In this document: positions 9,281 through 18,848 of the stretch, in pieces | Layout of the letters: the number at the start of each line of letters is the position of its first letter | Position numbering within the stretch: the stretch's first letter is position 1 | DNA from: Flavobacteriaceae bacterium | GTDB taxonomy: Bacteria > Bacteroidota > Bacteroidia > Flavobacteriales > Flavobacteriaceae | Direction of reading: 5' to 3' | Assembly (NCBI GenBank): GCA_002746415.1 | Contig: NVXD01000020.1 | Coordinates: 34,287-98,286 of the forward strand | DNA length: 64,000 nucleotides | The notes under the pieces: model-generated | What the model was told of the DNA's origin: nothing | What the model saw: only the letters and a program-made list of their open reading frames with translations | Databases searched by the model: none | Made by a program: the position numbers and the translations under genes

Positions 9281-11731
9281 ATGGGAGATTCTAGATTTTC
9301 AAATTTTGACAATATGTCGTTGCAAGGAATCGATGAGGATTCTGAATTGATACCACTTTTAACAGTGGAGGATGAAGAAGAAATGACAAAAGAGGGATTG
9401 CCAGAAACATTAGCAATTTTGCCTTTAAGAAATACGGTGCTTTTTCCTGGTGTGGTTATTCCCATTACCGCTGGTAGGGATTCGTCAATCAGCTTAATAA
9501 AAGATGCCAATAAGGGATCTAAAGTCATAGGAGTAGTTTCACAAAAGGATGAAAGTGTTGAAAACCCAGGAATAAAGGATATTCATACTTTGGGTACAGT
9601 TGCTAGAATCTTGAGGGTTTTAAAAATGCCAGATGGTAATACCACAGTGATTATACAGGGTAAAAAACGTTTTGAAGTAGCTGAGGTGCTTACAACAAAG
9701 CCTTATATTACTGCTACCATAAGAGAGACACAGGAAGAGCGACCTTTAGAGGAAGATGAAGAATTTTTGGCAATTATAGATTCCATAAAAGAATTGTCAT
9801 TAAAAATCATTAGAGATAATCCCAACATTCCGAGTGAAGCTTCATTTGCTATCAAGAACATACAAAGTAATTCCTTTTTAATAAATTTTGTGTCTTCCAA
9901 TCTTAATCTTCATGTAAAAGAGAAGCAAGAGTTATTGGAAATACCAAATTTACAGGAACGCGCGTTGGCTACGCTCAAACACATGAATGTAGAACTTCAG
10001 AAATTAGAATTGAAGAATGATATTCAATCTAAAGTTCGAAATGATTTAGATCAGCAACAGCGGGAGTATTTTCTTCATCAACAAATGAAAACCATTCAAG
10101 AAGAACTGGGAGGTATTTCATATGAAGAGGAGGTAGATGAAATGGTGGAAAAGGCCAAAAACAAAAAGTGGGATGAAAAAATAAAGACCCATTTTGAGAA
10201 GGAGCTGGCAAAAATGCGTCGTATGAATCCGCAGGTGGCAGAATATTCTGTACAAAGAAATTATTTGGACTTGTTTTTAGAATTACCATGGAATGAATTT
10301 TCTAATGATAAATTTGATTTAAAACGAGCCCAAAAAATATTAGACCGAGACCATTACGGACTAGAGGACGTGAAAAAAAGAATTATTGAATACTTGGCTG
10401 TTCTAAAGCTTAGGAACGATATGAAATCTCCAATACTTTGCCTATATGGCCCTCCGGGAGTTGGAAAAACATCTTTAGGGAAATCTGTTGCAGAAGCGCT
10501 TGGAAGAGAGTATGTTAGAATTTCTTTAGGAGGATTACGGGATGAGGCTGAAATACGTGGACATCGTAAAACCTATATTGGAGCGATGCCTGGAAGAATC
10601 ATTCAAAGTTTAAAAAAGGCTGGAACTTCTAATCCTGTCTTTATTTTGGATGAGATTGATAAACTGTCCAACAGTCATCAAGGCGATCCATCATCGGCAA
10701 TGTTAGAGGTTTTAGACCCAGAACAAAATAGCGAGTTTTATGATAATTTCTTGGAAATGGGCTATGATCTTTCTAAGGTCATGTTTATAGCTACTGCGAA
10801 CAACTTGGGCCCTATTCAGCCTGCCTTGCGGGACCGGATGGAGATTATAAATGTTTCCGGTTATACCATTGAAGAAAAGGTGGAAATTGCAAAACGACAC
10901 TTGCTTCCCAAACAATTAAAGGAACATGGGCTAACAGCAAAAGATTTAAAAATTGCAAAACCTCAATTGGAAAAAATTGTTGAAGGGTATACTCGTGAAT
11001 CTGGTGTACGGTCTTTAGAAAAGAAAATTGCAAAAATGGTACGTTATGCTGCAAAATCCATAGCAATGGAAGAAAGCTATAATGTAAAAATTTCCAATGA
11101 TGATGTGGAAAAAATTATGGGTCCAGCAAGATTGGAACGAGACAAATATGAAAACAATGATGCCGCCGGAGTAGTCACAGGACTTGCATGGACAAGTGTA
11201 GGGGGAGATATTCTTTTTATAGAATCTATTTTATCAAAAGGAAAAGGATTGCTTAATATTACGGGAAACCTTGGTAAGGTGATGAAAGAGTCTGCTACAA
11301 TTGCAATGGAATACATAAAATCTAATGCAGCTATTTTTGGAATAGATGATGATGTATTTGCAAAATACAATGTGCATATTCATGTTCCCGAAGGAGCAAC
11401 CCCAAAGGATGGACCAAGTGCGGGTATTACAATGCTCACCTCATTGGTGTCATTATTTACTCAGAAAAAAGTAAAGAAAAGTTTGGCCATGACTGGCGAG
11501 ATAACCTTAAGAGGAAAGGTATTGCCAGTTGGAGGAATAAAAGAAAAAATATTGGCTGCCAAAAGAGCGAAAATCAAAGAAATTATCCTCTGTGAGGAAA
11601 ATAGAAAAGATATTCTTGAAATAAAGGCAGATTATTTAAAAGGGCTCACTTTTCATTATGTAACAGATATGAGTGAAGTAATTGATATGGCAATTACCGA
11701 TCAGAAGGTGAAGAACGCTAAAAAGATATAA
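9281..11731 (+). CDS. lon: Endopeptidase La (ATP-dependent Lon protease)
   Basis: An 816-residue cytoplasmic protease that unfolds and degrades damaged and regulatory proteins. The order is a LonA N-terminal substrate domain (about 40-240), a coiled coil, an AAA+ ATPase with Walker A GPPGVGKT starting at residue 390 and Walker B FILDEIDK, and a C-terminal serine-lysine protease domain with Ser713 in KDGPSAG and Lys756 in GGIKEK. The acidic N-terminal extension of about 30 residues (rich in Glu/Asp) is longer than in E. coli Lon. It is followed 27 bases later by cmk, and divergent from the ECF sigma operon. Confidence 0.97.
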   Translation: MGDSRFSNFDNMSLQGIDEDSELIPLLTVEDEEEMTKEGLPETLAILPLRNTVLFPGVVIPITAGRDSSISLIKDANKGSKVIGVVSQKDESVENPGIKDIHTLGTVARILRVLKMPDGNTTVIIQGKKRFEVAEVLTTKPYITATIRETQEERPLEEDEEFLAIIDSIKELSLKIIRDNPNIPSEASFAIKNIQSNSFLINFVSSNLNLHVKEKQELLEIPNLQERALATLKHMNVELQKLELKNDIQSKVRNDLDQQQREYFLHQQMKTIQEELGGISYEEEVDEMVEKAKNKKWDEKIKTHFEKELAKMRRMNPQVAEYSVQRNYLDLFLELPWNEFSNDKFDLKRAQKILDRDHYGLEDVKKRIIEYLAVLKLRNDMKSPILCLYGPPGVGKTSLGKSVAEALGREYVRISLGGLRDEAEIRGHRKTYIGAMPGRIIQSLKKAGTSNPVFILDEIDKLSNSHQGDPSSAMLEVLDPEQNSEFYDNFLEMGYDLSKVMFIATANNLGPIQPALRDRMEIINVSGYTIEEKVEIAKRHLLPKQLKEHGLTAKDLKIAKPQLEKIVEGYTRESGVRSLEKKIAKMVRYAAKSIAMEESYNVKISNDDVEKIMGPARLERDKYENNDAAGVVTGLAWTSVGGDILFIESILSKGKGLLNITGNLGKVMKESATIAMEYIKSNAAIFGIDDDVFAKYNVHIHVPEGATPKDGPSAGITMLTSLVSLFTQKKVKKSLAMTGEITLRGKVLPVGGIKEKILAAKRAKIKEIILCEENRKDILEIKADYLKGLTFHYVTDMSEVIDMAITDQKVKNAKKI

Positions 11732-11758
11732 CAATACTTTTCTTCTTATTTTTATACC

Positions 11759-12454
11759 ATGAAAAAAATAACCATAGCTATAGATGGCTATTCTTCAACT
11801 GGGAAAAGCACTATTGCGAAGCAACTAGCAAAAGCATTGGGCTATGCCTATGTAGATACTGGAGCCATGTACAGGGCAATTACACTATTTGCAATTAAGA
11901 ATGATTTTATTGGGGGTAAGCAAGGTAATATAAATGCTTTGGTAAACCTTTTGCCTAAAATAAACCTAAAGTTTGTTTATAATAAGGATTTAGGGTTTGC
12001 AGAAATGTACCTTAATGATGAGAATGTTGAAAAAGAAATCCGTACCATGGCAGTTTCCAGACAGGTTAGTAAAATTGCAACTGTGGAGGAAGTGAGGTAT
12101 AAATTGGTGGAAATGCAGAAGAAAATGGGAATGGAGAAAGGAATTGTAATGGATGGTAGAGATATTGGCACTGTTGTATTTCCAAATGCAGAACTAAAGA
12201 TTTACATGACCGCTTCTCCAGGAGCGAGGGCTACAAGGCGTTACAAGGAATTATTGGATAGAGGTGAAGAGGTGACTTACGCAGAAGTGCTTCAAAATGT
12301 AGAGGATAGGGATTATAGGGATTCACATCGAGAAATATCCCCCTTGAAAAAAGCGGAAGATGCTATTGCTTTTGATAATAGTGGTATGGGTTTAAAAGAG
12401 CAGTTTGAGCGTATACATAATTTTGCATTACGCGTTATTGAAAAAAAAGCATAA
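11759..12454 (+). CDS. cmk: (d)CMP kinase
   Basis: A 231-residue kinase that phosphorylates CMP and dCMP with ATP to give the diphosphates. The P-loop is GYSSTGKS (residues 10-17); the substrate-binding motifs MDGRDIGTVVFP and RDYRDSHREISPL are clear. The length is typical. It is close behind lon (27 bases) and ends at a bidirectional terminator. Confidence 0.96.
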   Translation: MKKITIAIDGYSSTGKSTIAKQLAKALGYAYVDTGAMYRAITLFAIKNDFIGGKQGNINALVNLLPKINLKFVYNKDLGFAEMYLNDENVEKEIRTMAVSRQVSKIATVEEVRYKLVEMQKKMGMEKGIVMDGRDIGTVVFPNAELKIYMTASPGARATRRYKELLDRGEEVTYAEVLQNVEDRDYRDSHREISPLKKAEDAIAFDNSGMGLKEQFERIHNFALRVIEKKA

Positions 12455-12482
12455 AAAAGGCGTTGTTTACAACGCCCTTTTT
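12454..12482. terminator. Bidirectional terminator between cmk and the LysM gene
   Basis: A perfect 8-base-pair stem GGCGTTGT/ACAACGCC with a two-base loop, flanked by A- and T-runs, between convergent genes. Confidence 0.85.
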
Positions 12483-12502
12483 AAATTCTATTGGATATAT
12501 TC

Positions 12503-12883
12503 TTACAGATTTGGAATCACCAAAACTTGATCTGGATGTATTACATCAGGGCTCTTTAACAAATCAGTATTGGCAGCAAAAATTTCCTTATACTTCATTA
12601 AATCACCATAATAATGTTTGGCAATTAAGCTTAAAGATTCTCCACTTTTTACAGTATGTCTGTGATATACAGATTCGTCTTCAACTGAAATGTTGGCTTT
12701 TATGTCGGATGGGTTAGCACCACCAATTTCTTTTATTTTATCCCACATTGCATTTTTCTCATATTGGGTTGTGGCTATTCCTTTAACTTTTAATATGCCA
12801 CCTTCTTCAGTTACTTGTCCGTCTTTGATGCCGAATTGCTCTCCTAAATCTAAAACAGCTTGATATTTTGCTTTAATGCTCAT
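12503..12883 (-). CDS. BON and LysM domain protein (YgaU/Kbp-like)
   Basis: A 126-residue protein without a signal peptide. The N-terminal half (about 1-70) resembles a BON domain, and residues about 73-126 form one LysM repeat (HRHTVKSGESLSLIAKHYYG). This architecture matches E. coli YgaU/Kbp, a cytoplasmic potassium-binding protein, although this protein lacks the first 20 or so residues of the E. coli form. Potassium binding is an inference from that similarity; peptidoglycan binding is less likely because no export signal is present. Confidence 0.82.
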   Translation of the reverse strand: MSIKAKYQAVLDLGEQFGIKDGQVTEEGGILKVKGIATTQYEKNAMWDKIKEIGGANPSDIKANISVEDESVYHRHTVKSGESLSLIAKHYYGDLMKYKEIFAANTDLLKSPDVIHPDQVLVIPNL

Positions 12884-12997
12884 TTTTTACTTTATTTTAA
12901 TGGTTAATATTAATGTTTTCAATATAACAATAATCAGATTGATTTGCTAAAAAAACACTTAATTAGTAGGAAGGAAACTAAGCTTCTGTGGATAAGG

Positions 12998-13028
12998 TTG
13001 GCAAAACAATTATTTAATTGTATTTTTG
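12998..13028 (+). promoter_or_regulatory. rpsA promoter, Bacteroidota type
   Basis: TTGG at 12998 and TATTTTTG at 13021-13028 separated by 19 bases match the Bacteroidota -33/-7 consensus. Transcription should begin near 13035, giving a leader of about 105 bases before rpsA, where S1 autoregulation could act. Confidence 0.55.
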
Positions 13029-13141
13029 CACTCCTTTTTAGCAAATAGTCAAGAGGTAAAAGGGAAGAAACAGTAATAAATTAATCCTTCTGTAAGCATT
13101 GTTAACTCTTGTAAGCTTGTAGAATACAAATTTGATCAGCA

Positions 13142-14992
13142 ATGGCTGAAGATAAAACTCCAATAGTAGAAGAGACTACTAAAGCAGTAGAAGAAACTAC
13201 TGAAACGGTACAGGAAACAGAAGTTGAAGTTCCCGTACAAGATCCAAAAGAATTTTTAGAAAACTTTAACTGGGAAAAATACGAGCAAGGAATTGAGCGT
13301 GTTGATGATTCCAAGCTTAAGGAATTTGAAAAGCTGGTAACAGAGAACTTTGTTGATACTGCCGATGAAGAAGTGGTACAAGGTACAGTTGTTTACCTAA
13401 CTGACCGTGAGGCAATAATTGATATCAATGCTAAATCTGAAGGGGTTATTTCCCTTAACGAATTTCGTTACAATCCAGATTTAAAAGTTGGTGACAAAGT
13501 TGAAGTTCTTATAGATATCCGTGAAGATAAAAGTGGTCAATTGGTATTGTCTCATAGAAAGGCAAGAACAATTAAGGCATGGGAAAGAGTAAATACTGCC
13601 CATGATAAAGAAGAAATAGTTACTGGTTTTGTGAAATGCAGAACTAAAGGTGGTATGATTGTGGATGTGTTTGGTATTGAAGCGTTCCTTCCAGGTTCGC
13701 AAATTGATGTGAAACCTATTCGTGATTACGATCAGTATGTAAATAAAACTATGGAATTCAAGGTTGTGAAAATCAATCATGAGTTTAAAAACGTAGTAGT
13801 TTCCCATAAAGCGTTGATTGAAGCTGACATTGAAGAGCAGAAAAAAGAAATCATCAGCCAATTGGAAAAAGGACAAGTACTGGAAGGTATTGTGAAGAAC
13901 ATTACATCTTACGGGGTATTTATTGACCTTGGTGGTGTTGATGGACTAGTACATATTACCGACCTTTCTTGGAGTAGAATAAACCACCCTAATGAAGTGG
14001 TAGAATTGGATCAGAAATTAAATGTTGTTATCCTTGATTTTGATGACAATAAATCTAGAATTCAATTAGGTCTTAAGCAATTGGAAAAACATCCTTGGGA
14101 AGCACTAAGTGATGAAATTAAAATTGGAGACCAAGTAAAAGGTAGAGTTGTAGTTATAGCTGATTACGGTGCATTTATCGAGGTTGTAGAAGGTGTTGAA
14201 GGATTGATACACGTTTCTGAAATGTCATGGTCTACTCACTTGCGTTCCGCTCAGGATTTCGTAAAAGTAGGAGATGAGGTTGATGCAGTTGTATTGACAT
14301 TGGACAGAGAAGATCGTAAGATGTCTTTAGGTATCAAGCAATTGACTCCAGATCCTTGGACTGATATTACTACTAAATATCCTGTAGGTTCTAAGCATAA
14401 AGGGATTGTTAGAAACTTTACCAATTTTGGTGTGTTTGTAGAATTAGAAGAAGGAATTGATGGTTTAATTTATATCTCTGACCTTTCTTGGACTAAGAAA
14501 ATTAAGCATCCATCAGAATTTGTAACTGTAAGCGATACTTTAGAAGTTGAAGTGTTGGAATTGGATGTTGAAGGACGTAAATTAAGTTTAGGTCACAAAC
14601 AGACTACTGAAAACCCTTGGGACAAATATGAAACTGAGTTTGCGCTTGGTACTGTTCATAAAGCAGCAATTGGAGAAATAGTTGACAAAGGTGCCACTAT
14701 TGATTTCAATGAGGATATAGTTGCTTTTGTACCTTCTCGTCATTTGGAAAAAGAAGATGGTAAGAAGTTGGCTAAAGGAGATGAGGCTGAATTTAAAATC
14801 ATTGAGTTCAATAAAGAATTCAAAAGAGTTGTTGCCAGTCATACAGCTATCTTTAGAGAAGAGGAACAACGTAATGTAAAGCAAGCGGTTAAGAAAGCTG
14901 CTGCAGCTGCAGAAGAAGCAAAACCAACACTTGGTGATGCTAACGAAGCATTGCAAGCGTTGAAGGATAAAATGGAAGGAAAAACTAAGTAA
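13142..14992 (+). CDS. rpsA: 30S ribosomal protein S1
   Basis: A 616-residue protein that binds mRNA on the small ribosomal subunit and helps initiation on messages with weak Shine-Dalgarno signals. Six S1/OB-fold repeats follow an acidic, Thr/Glu-rich N-terminal tail of about 35 residues; repeats contain signatures such as GVFIDLGGVDGLVHITDLSW and GAFIEVVEGVEGLIHVSEMSW. The C-terminal tail is Ala/Lys-rich. The gene has its own promoter and a strong terminator, and is monocistronic. Confidence 0.97.
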   Translation: MAEDKTPIVEETTKAVEETTETVQETEVEVPVQDPKEFLENFNWEKYEQGIERVDDSKLKEFEKLVTENFVDTADEEVVQGTVVYLTDREAIIDINAKSEGVISLNEFRYNPDLKVGDKVEVLIDIREDKSGQLVLSHRKARTIKAWERVNTAHDKEEIVTGFVKCRTKGGMIVDVFGIEAFLPGSQIDVKPIRDYDQYVNKTMEFKVVKINHEFKNVVVSHKALIEADIEEQKKEIISQLEKGQVLEGIVKNITSYGVFIDLGGVDGLVHITDLSWSRINHPNEVVELDQKLNVVILDFDDNKSRIQLGLKQLEKHPWEALSDEIKIGDQVKGRVVVIADYGAFIEVVEGVEGLIHVSEMSWSTHLRSAQDFVKVGDEVDAVVLTLDREDRKMSLGIKQLTPDPWTDITTKYPVGSKHKGIVRNFTNFGVFVELEEGIDGLIYISDLSWTKKIKHPSEFVTVSDTLEVEVLELDVEGRKLSLGHKQTTENPWDKYETEFALGTVHKAAIGEIVDKGATIDFNEDIVAFVPSRHLEKEDGKKLAKGDEAEFKIIEFNKEFKRVVASHTAIFREEEQRNVKQAVKKAAAAAEEAKPTLGDANEALQALKDKMEGKTK

Positions 14993-15019
14993 TATAGTTT
15001 ATCCATTTATATAGTATTA

Positions 15020-15047
15020 AAGCCCAAGCGTTTGCTTGGGCTTTTTT
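15020..15047 (+). terminator. rpsA terminator
   Basis: Ten-base-pair stem AAGCCCAAGC/GCTTGGGCTT with a four-base loop and a T-run. Confidence 0.9.
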
Positions 15048-15158
15048 GTTTGTTATAGTGTCAATGTCGCTATAAACCATTATTATGACGAGACCCTAGC
15101 ACTGTATTTAACAAGAAATACCTATTTTTGTATTTCAAAAGTGTTGGTCAATAAGCCC

Positions 15159-15698
15159 ATGAGTCAAAAAGTACTACTTTCCTCAAAAGAAATACACATT
15201 ATTCTACACCGCTTGGCTTGCCAACTTTTGGAAAATCATTTAGATTTTAAAAACACTGTTTTAATAGGCATTCAGCCTAGAGGAACTTTTTTGGCACAAC
15301 GTCTAGGAAAAATTTTAAAAGAAGAATATAAGGTAAAAGATATTGACTTGGGATTCTTGGATATTACGTTCTACAGAGATGATTTTAGAAGAGGTGAAAA
15401 AACATTGGAAGCCAATAAAACTAAAATCGACTTCTTGATAGAGGATAAAAATCTGGTGCTAATTGATGATGTCTTGTATACAGGACGAAGTATAAGAGCG
15501 GCACTAACTGCAATAGAATCATTTGGCAGACCAAAAGAAATAGAATTATTGACATTGATAGATCGAAGGTTTAGCAGGCATCTACCCATACAGCCCAATT
15601 ATAAGGGTAGGCAAGTTGATGCTATAAACAATGAAAAGGTAAAGGTGATGTGGGAAGAAAATGATGGTGAGGATATAATATATTTGGTAAATAATTAA
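15159..15698 (+). CDS. pyrR: PyrR-type phosphoribosyltransferase
   Basis: A 179-residue type I phosphoribosyltransferase of the PyrR family, which converts uracil and PRPP to UMP and in Firmicutes also regulates pyr mRNA. The PRPP loop is VLIDDVLYTGRS. The frame is open from 15036, but that point lies inside the rpsA terminator, so the ATG at 15159 is chosen. A -7-like TATTTTTG lies at 15123-15130 without a clear -33 partner. It is two bases before pyrB. No PyrR-binding attenuator was seen here, so regulation by RNA binding should not be assumed. Confidence 0.92.
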   Translation: MSQKVLLSSKEIHIILHRLACQLLENHLDFKNTVLIGIQPRGTFLAQRLGKILKEEYKVKDIDLGFLDITFYRDDFRRGEKTLEANKTKIDFLIEDKNLVLIDDVLYTGRSIRAALTAIESFGRPKEIELLTLIDRRFSRHLPIQPNYKGRQVDAINNEKVKVMWEENDGEDIIYLVNN

Positions 15699-15700
15699 AT

Positions 15701-16627
15701 ATGGGCGAATTAAGTGTAAAACACTTGTTAGGAATTAAATATCTACATGAAAAAGATATTCAGCTCATTTTTGAAACAGCCGATCATTTTAAAGAGGTCA
15801 TCAATCGTTCTATTAAAAAAGTACCTTCCCTAAGAGACATTACCATAGCCAATATATTTTTTGAGAATAGTACGCGTACCAAATTATCTTTTGAACTGGC
15901 AGAAAAACGGTTGTCTGCGGATGTGCTTAATTTTTCTGCTGCACAATCATCGTTAAAAAAAGGAGAAACCTTAATAGATACAGTAAATAATATTTTATCC
16001 ATGAAAGTGGATATGGTAGTAATGCGTCATCCAAATCCGGGCGCAGGAATATTTTTATCCAAGCATGTAAGTGCGGTAATAATAAATGCTGGTGATGGAG
16101 CACATGAGCACCCAACGCAGGCATTGTTAGATTCTTATTCCATCAGGGAAAAATTAGGCGATGTATCTGGAAAAAATGTGGTTATAGTAGGGGATATTCT
16201 ACATTCAAGAGTGGCCTTATCAAATATATTTGCGCTTAAACTACAGGGGGCTAATGTTAAAGTATGTGGTCCAAAAACATTAATTCCCAAGCATATAGAG
16301 TCTTTAGGAGTTAAAGTAGAAACAAACTTAGAAAAAGCCCTGCAGTGGTGTGATGTGGCCAATATGTTGCGTGTTCAGAATGAACGGATGGATATTAGTT
16401 ATTTCCCTACAACACGGGAATACACGCAGCAATATGGTGTTAATAGAGGTATTTTGGACAAACTGGATAAAGAAATTGTCATTATGCACCCCGGCCCCAT
16501 AAATAGAGGTGTTGAAATCACTAGTGATGTGGCAGATTCTGATCAATCTATCATTTTGAATCAGGTAGAAAATGGAGTAGCCATTCGCATGGCCGTGATA
16601 TATTTGTTAGCTTCAAAAATAAAATAA
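15701..16627 (+). CDS. pyrB: Aspartate carbamoyltransferase catalytic subunit
   Basis: A 308-residue enzyme that joins carbamoyl phosphate and aspartate in the first committed step of pyrimidine synthesis. The carbamoyl phosphate motif FFENSTRTKLSF, HPTQALLD and the aspartate-side MHPGPINRG are present. Length is typical for the catalytic chain; no pyrI regulatory subunit follows. It is cotranscribed with pyrR and followed 5 bases later by a small STAS-like gene. Confidence 0.96.
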   Translation: MGELSVKHLLGIKYLHEKDIQLIFETADHFKEVINRSIKKVPSLRDITIANIFFENSTRTKLSFELAEKRLSADVLNFSAAQSSLKKGETLIDTVNNILSMKVDMVVMRHPNPGAGIFLSKHVSAVIINAGDGAHEHPTQALLDSYSIREKLGDVSGKNVVIVGDILHSRVALSNIFALKLQGANVKVCGPKTLIPKHIESLGVKVETNLEKALQWCDVANMLRVQNERMDISYFPTTREYTQQYGVNRGILDKLDKEIVIMHPGPINRGVEITSDVADSDQSIILNQVENGVAIRMAVIYLLASKIK

Positions 16628-16632
16628 ACGTT

Positions 16633-16965
16633 ATGATTTTCAATAAAGAGGGTGCAACGACAGTCGTTTCTCAAGAAAATACTTCTTTGAAAGAGTTCTT
16701 GAAAAATTTAAACAATGCTTATCAAACTCTAAAAAATGATCATATTATTGTCAATCTTTTTTCTTTTTCAATGCTTACTACTGGAGACCTATTAGAATTT
16801 ATGGAGCTTTCCAATACGCATAGAGGATCAAATAAATCCTTTGTTTTGGTTACATCCAAGGTTTCTTATGATGAAATTCCAGAAGAGATTTGTGTGGTGC
16901 CTACTATTAAGGAAGCCAAAGATATTGTTGAAATGGAAGAAATAGAAAGAGATTTGGGTTTATGA
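16633..16965 (+). CDS. Small STAS-like protein upstream of rnz
   Basis: A 110-residue soluble protein with no signal peptide or membrane segment. Its alternating strand-helix pattern (HIIVNLFS, SFVLVTSK) and acidic C-terminus resemble STAS/anti-anti-sigma folds. In public genomes similar small proteins are often labelled ribonuclease Z because of their position, but it has no HxHxDH motif, so that name would be wrong. It overlaps the next gene by four bases (ATGA) and sits in a pyrR-pyrB-this-DUF3291-rnz run. Function unknown. Confidence 0.75.
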   Translation: MIFNKEGATTVVSQENTSLKEFLKNLNNAYQTLKNDHIIVNLFSFSMLTTGDLLEFMELSNTHRGSNKSFVLVTSKVSYDEIPEEICVVPTIKEAKDIVEMEEIERDLGL

Positions 16966-17432
16966 AAAAATATTACTTGGCCCAAGTTAATATTGCCAAA
17001 ATGCTAGCGCCTATAGATAGCCCGGTTATGGCAGATTTCGTGAACAATCTTGATCGTATTAATGCTTTGGCAGAGCGGAGTGATGGATTTATATGGCGTT
17101 TGAAGGATGGTGATGATGCAACATCATTACAGTTGTTCATTGATGATTTTCTTATCATAAACATGTCAGTATGGGAATCCAAGGAGGCTTTGTTTAGATA
17201 TACCTATAAATCTGATCATGTTCAGATTTTTGCAAGACGAAAAGAATGGTTTCATAATATGAAGGAAATGCATATGGCATTTTGGTATATAGAAGAAGGA
17301 ACTATACCAACTCCTGATGATGCCAAAGAACGACTGAATTATTTAAATGAACATGGTGAAACCCCTTATTCATTTACCTTCAAAAGTAAATTCACTGTAG
17401 AAGAATCTAGTACATACAAACCCAATAACTAA
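16962..17432 (+). CDS. DUF3291 domain protein
   Basis: A 156-residue protein matching the DUF3291 pattern (YYLAQVNIAKMLAPIDSPVM near the start; WKLW-like MSVWESKEAL; a C-terminal His/Trp-rich segment with KEMHMAFWYI). The fold is probably a dimeric alpha/beta-barrel of the ABM or antibiotic-biosynthesis monooxygenase type, but no function is established. It is coupled to the upstream STAS-like gene by overlap and lies 5 bases before rnz. Confidence 0.83.
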   Translation: MKKYYLAQVNIAKMLAPIDSPVMADFVNNLDRINALAERSDGFIWRLKDGDDATSLQLFIDDFLIINMSVWESKEALFRYTYKSDHVQIFARRKEWFHNMKEMHMAFWYIEEGTIPTPDDAKERLNYLNEHGETPYSFTFKSKFTVEESSTYKPNN

Positions 17433-17437
17433 GAGTG

Positions 17438-18343
17438 ATGAAAATACATACTCTAGGTTGTTACGCCGCCACTCCAAGAACAATGACCAATCCTACTGCT
17501 CAGGTATTGGAGATTAAAAATCATATGTTCCTTATAGATTGTGCTGAGGGAACACAAGTGCAATTGCGGAAACACAAAGTAAAGTTCTCCAGAATCAACC
17601 ATATTTTCATATCTCATTTACATGGAGATCATTTTTTTGGATTACCAGGACTTATTTCTACGTTTAGATTGTTGGGAAGAGAAAAGGAAATGCATATATA
17701 TGGTCCAAAAGGAATAAAAGAAGCGATTACCTTACTTTTAAAATTGGGTGATTCTTGGACCAATTATCATTTATATTTTCACGAATTGATTTCCAAAGAG
17801 TCTGAATTGATTTTTGAAGATGAAAAAGTCACCGTACATACCATACCACTGACCCATAGAGTATATACCAATGGTTTTTTATTTAGAGAAAAATTGGATG
17901 ATAGAAAGCTAAATATAAAAGCTGTGGAAAAATATGGAATTGATAAGAGTCAGTATCGGAACATCAAAAAAGGAAAGAATGTTGTTATGGACAATGGTGA
18001 TATTTTTCCTAATAAAAAATTGACTTTTGACCCACCCAAGCCTAAAAGTTATGCGTATTGTAGTGATACGGCTTATATGCCTAGTATCGTTCCGCAAATA
18101 GAAGGTGTGGATGTGTTGTACCATGAGTCTACCTTTTTAGAATCAGAAAAGCATTTGGCTGCCAAAACAAAGCATGCAACAGCCAAAGAAGCTGCTTCCA
18201 TTGCCAAAGAGGCAAATGTTGGTCAACTGTTATTGGGGCATTATTCCACTCGTTATAAGACTATTGATTTGTTTAAGGAAGAAGCTCAGGAAATTTTCTC
18301 CAATGTAGCATTGGCAGATGATGGTAAAATGTTTGAGTTTTAA
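17438..18343 (+). CDS. rnz: Ribonuclease Z
   Basis: A 301-residue metallo-beta-lactamase-fold endonuclease that cuts the 3' trailer from tRNA precursors, needed here because the tRNA genes in this window do not encode CCA. The zinc motif HLHGDH is at about residues 60-65; additional ligands lie in the C-terminal SDTAY and LGHYSTRY motifs. A GTG one codon earlier (17435) is possible but ATG at 17438 is preferred. It ends the pyrR-led gene run. Confidence 0.95.
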   Translation: MKIHTLGCYAATPRTMTNPTAQVLEIKNHMFLIDCAEGTQVQLRKHKVKFSRINHIFISHLHGDHFFGLPGLISTFRLLGREKEMHIYGPKGIKEAITLLLKLGDSWTNYHLYFHELISKESELIFEDEKVTVHTIPLTHRVYTNGFLFREKLDDRKLNIKAVEKYGIDKSQYRNIKKGKNVVMDNGDIFPNKKLTFDPPKPKSYAYCSDTAYMPSIVPQIEGVDVLYHESTFLESEKHLAAKTKHATAKEAASIAKEANVGQLLLGHYSTRYKTIDLFKEEAQEIFSNVALADDGKMFEF

Positions 18344-18400
18344 GAAGAATCTGCCTAGCTTTCTATTAAAATTGGTCCCCGATTTTTAAATGTATATGTC

Positions 18401-18742
18401 ATGGAAAAAATAGATTTTAATAACAAAACCTTTTCTTTAGTTCAAAACTCAAAGAATGGTAAAGTAGATACCAGTACAATATTTAAGTATAAACAAGATG
18501 GAGATTTAGTAACTGCGCATTATTCTGGAGGAACCATTAAATATGGTAAAATAATTGCACACTTAAAAGACGAAAAACTTCATATGTTATACCAGTGTAT
18601 AACAGTAGATAATGAATTGAAAGCAGGGAAAGCAATCGCAGAAATTACTTTTAGCAAAGTAAACAAGATAGTCCTATCTTTAAAATGGGAATGGTTGAAT
18701 GAAAATAAAGAAAGCGGAGTTTCTTATTACATAGAAAATTGA
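18401..18742 (+). CDS. Small conserved beta-rich protein of unknown function
   Basis: A 113-residue soluble protein with a predominantly beta-strand pattern (FKYKQDGDLVTAHYSGGTIKY). Similar flavobacterial proteins are sometimes labelled N-acetylglutamate synthase, but it lacks any acetyl-CoA-binding or GNAT motif, so that name is not supported. It resembles small lipocalin-like or MORN-like single-domain proteins. It stands alone between rnz and pdxH. Confidence 0.65.
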   Translation: MEKIDFNNKTFSLVQNSKNGKVDTSTIFKYKQDGDLVTAHYSGGTIKYGKIIAHLKDEKLHMLYQCITVDNELKAGKAIAEITFSKVNKIVLSLKWEWLNENKESGVSYYIEN

Positions 18743-18848
18743 TATATTTTGCTCTTTCACAATAATTTAATAAAAAACACTAGGACTTTTCGTCTTTTCC
18801 TTTCTTTTATGCAACTTTGTTAGAGTAGTTCATATTACATCTTAAATA

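Noticed and set aside
12463..12717. An open frame on the plus strand over the LysM gene
   Set aside because: It is a shadow of the well-supported minus-strand BON-LysM gene and begins in a terminator.
15036..15158. N-terminal extension of pyrR from an upstream start
   Set aside because: The extension lies partly within the rpsA terminator and has no similarity to PyrR; the ATG at 15159 gives the usual N-terminus.
15048..15158. PyrR attenuator before pyrR
   Set aside because: No anti-antiterminator or terminator stem pair with PyrR-binding loop was found; only a -7-like element is present.
16633..16965. Naming the small gene ribonuclease Z
   Set aside because: It lacks HxHxDH and any metallo-beta-lactamase pattern; the true rnz is two genes downstream.
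18401..18742. N-acetylglutamate synthase annotation
   Set aside because: No GNAT motif is visible; this label seems to be a propagated database error.
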